Source: JBDRAU01 sp043823315 (GTDB lineage Bacteria > Patescibacteriota > UBA1384 > DTJR01). Taken from it: a stretch of DNA of 6,276 bases. A program made the position numbers and the translations under genes. The notes beneath the pieces were generated by a model, which was not told the DNA's origin, made no database searches, and saw nothing but the letters and a program-made list of their open reading frames with translations. The stretch covers positions 1-6,276 of the forward strand of contig JBDRAU010000046.1 of the NCBI GenBank assembly GCA_043823315.1, written 5' to 3'. Shown here piece after piece: positions 4,654 to 6,276 of the stretch; the stretch's first letter is position 1, and each line of letters starts with the position of its first letter.

Positions 4654-6220
4654 TTTAGTAGAAGAGCTAAAAAAAGAAATTATTTCTTTCGACGACAAAG
4701 TTAATTCTAAGCGTGTTGGCGAAGTTGCCGAAATCGCTGACGGTGTAGCCAGAATTTACGGCCTAAAAGAAACCAAGTTCGGCGAGCTTTTAGATATTAA
4801 AACCCAAGAAGGCAAAGTCCCTGCCATGGCAATGAGCTTGGAAGAAGGAATGATTGGAGCGATTGTTTTGGGAGACTATGAAAAAATCTCCGCGTCCGAT
4901 GAAGTATTGCCAACTGGAGAAGTTGTAAAAGTTCCAGCATCTTCTGCCATGATCGGTCGCGTAGTTGACACACTAGGCAATCCGCTTGACGACAAAGGCG
5001 AAATCAAAAGCGAGAAAATGATGCCGATTGAAAAAGTTGCCCCTGGAGTAATTACGAGGGAGTCAGTTAAGGAACCGCTTCAAACGGGTATAAAAGCTAT
5101 CGACTCAATCATCCCGATCGGTCGGGGACAAAGAGAACTCATAATCGGGGATCGTGGAACGGGTAAAACTGCCGTAGCTATCGATGCAATCTTGAGCCAA
5201 AAACAAATCGAAAAAGGCAAAAGACCGATTTGTATTTATGTTTCGATCGGCCAGAAAAAATCAAAAATAGCCAAACTCGTTGCCTCGCTCGAAGAGCTTG
5301 GCGCGATGGAATATTCAATAGTCGTTTGCGCTACCGCGTCAGACCCTGCCGCTCTTAACTTCCTAGCTCCCTACTGCGGATGCGCAATCGCTGAATTCTT
5401 TATGGAGAAAGGCCAAGACGCGCTGATCATTTATGATGACCTTACTAAACAAGCCTGGGCATATCGCGAATTGTCACTCTTGCTTCGACGAGCACCTGGA
5501 CGAGAAGCATATCCTGGAGACGTCTTTTATCTTCACTCTAGGTTACTCGAACGGTCTGCTAAATTGAACGAAGAAAATGGAGGCGGATCGATAACTGCCC
5601 TTCCAATTATTGAAACTCAAGCAGGAGATATCTCCGCATATATCCCAACAAACGTTATCTCAATTACAGACGGACAGATTTATCTCGAACCAGATCTGTT
5701 TTACAAAGGTATAAGACCGGCAATCAACGTCGGACTTTCAGTTTCGCGAGTTGGGGGAGCTGCGCAAATTAAAGCGATGAAGAAAGTTGCTGGAAAATTG
5801 AAACTTGATTTGGCGCAATTTAGAGAACTAGAATCTTTTGCTCAATTCGGCTCCGATCTTGACGAGGCCACTAAAAAACAAATCGAGCTTGGGCGACGTC
5901 TCACAGAGATCCTCAAACAGTCTCAACTTGAACCAATTCCGATAGAAGAGCAGGTTGCAATTTTCTTCGCCGCCACGAACAACCTCTTACTCAAAGTAGC
6001 AACAAAAAAAATAAAAGACGCCGAGGAATCTATCCTCCGAGCAGTTAAAACTCAAGCAAAAGAAGTCCTTGAAAAAATTAAAAAAACAGGGGACTTTGAC
6101 GAGAAGGACGCAGAAAAACTGACTAAAGTCATCCAAAATGCCGTTTCACAGTATGAGGAAGTAGAGGAAAAAGAAAAAGTTAAAGAGGAGACGGAAGACG
6201 GAATAAAGAATAAAGAATGA
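4646..6220 (+). CDS. atpA: F-type ATP synthase subunit alpha (F1)
   Basis: Alpha alternates with beta in the F1 hexamer, binds non-catalytic nucleotide and supplies the arginine finger. The 524-residue product shows the N-terminal delta-binding helix (2-15), the beta-barrel with DGVARIYGL (32-40), GRVVDTLGNPLD (104-115), the P-loop GDRGTGKT (168-175; K174, T175), ALIIYDDLTKQAWAYRE (259-275), the RRAPGREAYPGDVFYLHSRL signature (281-300) and SVSRVGGAAQIKAMK (365-379) with the arginine finger R368. The helical C-domain includes LESFAQFGSDLD (395-406). Two points are odd: the P-loop has Gly at 171 where GDRQTGKT is the norm, and the protein ends in a Glu/Lys-rich tail (about 504-524) beyond the usual end. 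The last codons contain a tandem heptamer, GAATAAA twice (6201-6214). Confidence 0.98.
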   Translation: MSDLVEELKKEIISFDDKVNSKRVGEVAEIADGVARIYGLKETKFGELLDIKTQEGKVPAMAMSLEEGMIGAIVLGDYEKISASDEVLPTGEVVKVPASSAMIGRVVDTLGNPLDDKGEIKSEKMMPIEKVAPGVITRESVKEPLQTGIKAIDSIIPIGRGQRELIIGDRGTGKTAVAIDAILSQKQIEKGKRPICIYVSIGQKKSKIAKLVASLEELGAMEYSIVVCATASDPAALNFLAPYCGCAIAEFFMEKGQDALIIYDDLTKQAWAYRELSLLLRRAPGREAYPGDVFYLHSRLLERSAKLNEENGGGSITALPIIETQAGDISAYIPTNVISITDGQIYLEPDLFYKGIRPAINVGLSVSRVGGAAQIKAMKKVAGKLKLDLAQFRELESFAQFGSDLDEATKKQIELGRRLTEILKQSQLEPIPIEEQVAIFFAATNNLLLKVATKKIKDAEESILRAVKTQAKEVLEKIKKTGDFDEKDAEKLTKVIQNAVSQYEEVEEKEKVKEETEDGIKNKE

Positions 6221-6259
6221 GCAATCTACTGATAAATTCTTAATTCTTAATAAATTGTT
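6221..6259 (+). other. Short spacer between atpA and atpG
   Basis: A 39-nt A/T-rich gap with repeated ATTCTTA units (6236-6250) and no recognisable Shine-Dalgarno before atpG. An ATG overlapping the atpA stop (ATGA, 6217-6220) opens an eight-codon frame ending at 6243, seventeen bases before the atpG start. It is probably incidental, though ribosomes passing through it could help start atpG. Confidence 0.4.
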
Positions 6260-6276
6260 ATGGCTAAAGGTTTAGA
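6260..6276 (+). CDS. atpG: Start of F-type ATP synthase subunit gamma, cut by the window edge
   Basis: Only five full codons are visible, reading M-A-K-G-L, followed by GA (Asp or Glu). MAKGL is the common start of bacterial gamma subunits, and gamma is the gene expected directly after atpA in this operon order. The identification therefore rests mainly on position. Gamma is the central rotor shaft of F1. Confidence 0.75.

Noticed and set aside
1..6276. CRISPR arrays, tRNA or rRNA genes, transposases, recoded TGA
   Set aside because: No regularly spaced direct repeats, no tRNA-like cloverleaf or rRNA signature, and no transposase were seen. TGA appears as the stop of rsmI, atpH and atpA at the expected ends, so the Gly-recoded code of some CPR groups does not apply.

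Overview
The window holds the first part of an F-type ATP synthase operon on the + strand (from about 2500 to the right edge) and, pointing the other way, a 16S rRNA methyltransferase gene (rsmI) and a large exported PA14-domain protein gene that runs off the left edge. The DNA is moderately AT-rich, uses the standard bacterial code (TGA ends rsmI, atpH and atpA) and is tightly packed. A very short delta subunit, an RsmI that lacks the usual C-terminal region, and a secreted protein with Pro-Thr-Ser linkers between PA14 modules together suggest a Patescibacteria/CPR bacterium, perhaps of the Microgenomates type. That placement is an inference from gene style. No marker gene here proves it.

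Layout. 1-1379 (-): N-terminal 459 residues of a signal-peptide or membrane-anchored protein with an unrecognised Cys-containing domain, one full PA14 domain and the start of a second. It has its own good promoter in the 59-bp gap behind rsmI. 1439-2200 (-): rsmI. 2201-2530: a 330-bp divergent intergenic region with a 106-bp inverted-repeat element (2310-2415) and a candidate promoter for the atp operon. 2531-6276 (+): atpZ (AtpZ/AtpI family), atpB (a), atpE (c), atpF (b), atpH (delta), atpA (alpha) and the first five codons of atpG (gamma).

How the genes work together. The atp genes are in the classical bacterial order and are nearly all abutting or overlapping (TAA|ATG, 2-nt gap, 1-nt overlap, 8-nt overlap), which implies one transcript and translational coupling. 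Wider gaps occur before atpE, which has the strongest Shine-Dalgarno sequence and an A/T-rich leader as expected for the multicopy c subunit, and before atpG. Subunit c has the proton carboxylate but lacks the Na+-ligand residues, so the enzyme is predicted to use H+. Unusual points are the alanine-substituted helix-packing motif in subunit c, the truncated delta N-domain, and a GDRGTGKT P-loop in alpha. No complete new system is visible. The least explained items are the PA14 surface protein and the intergenic inverted-repeat element.
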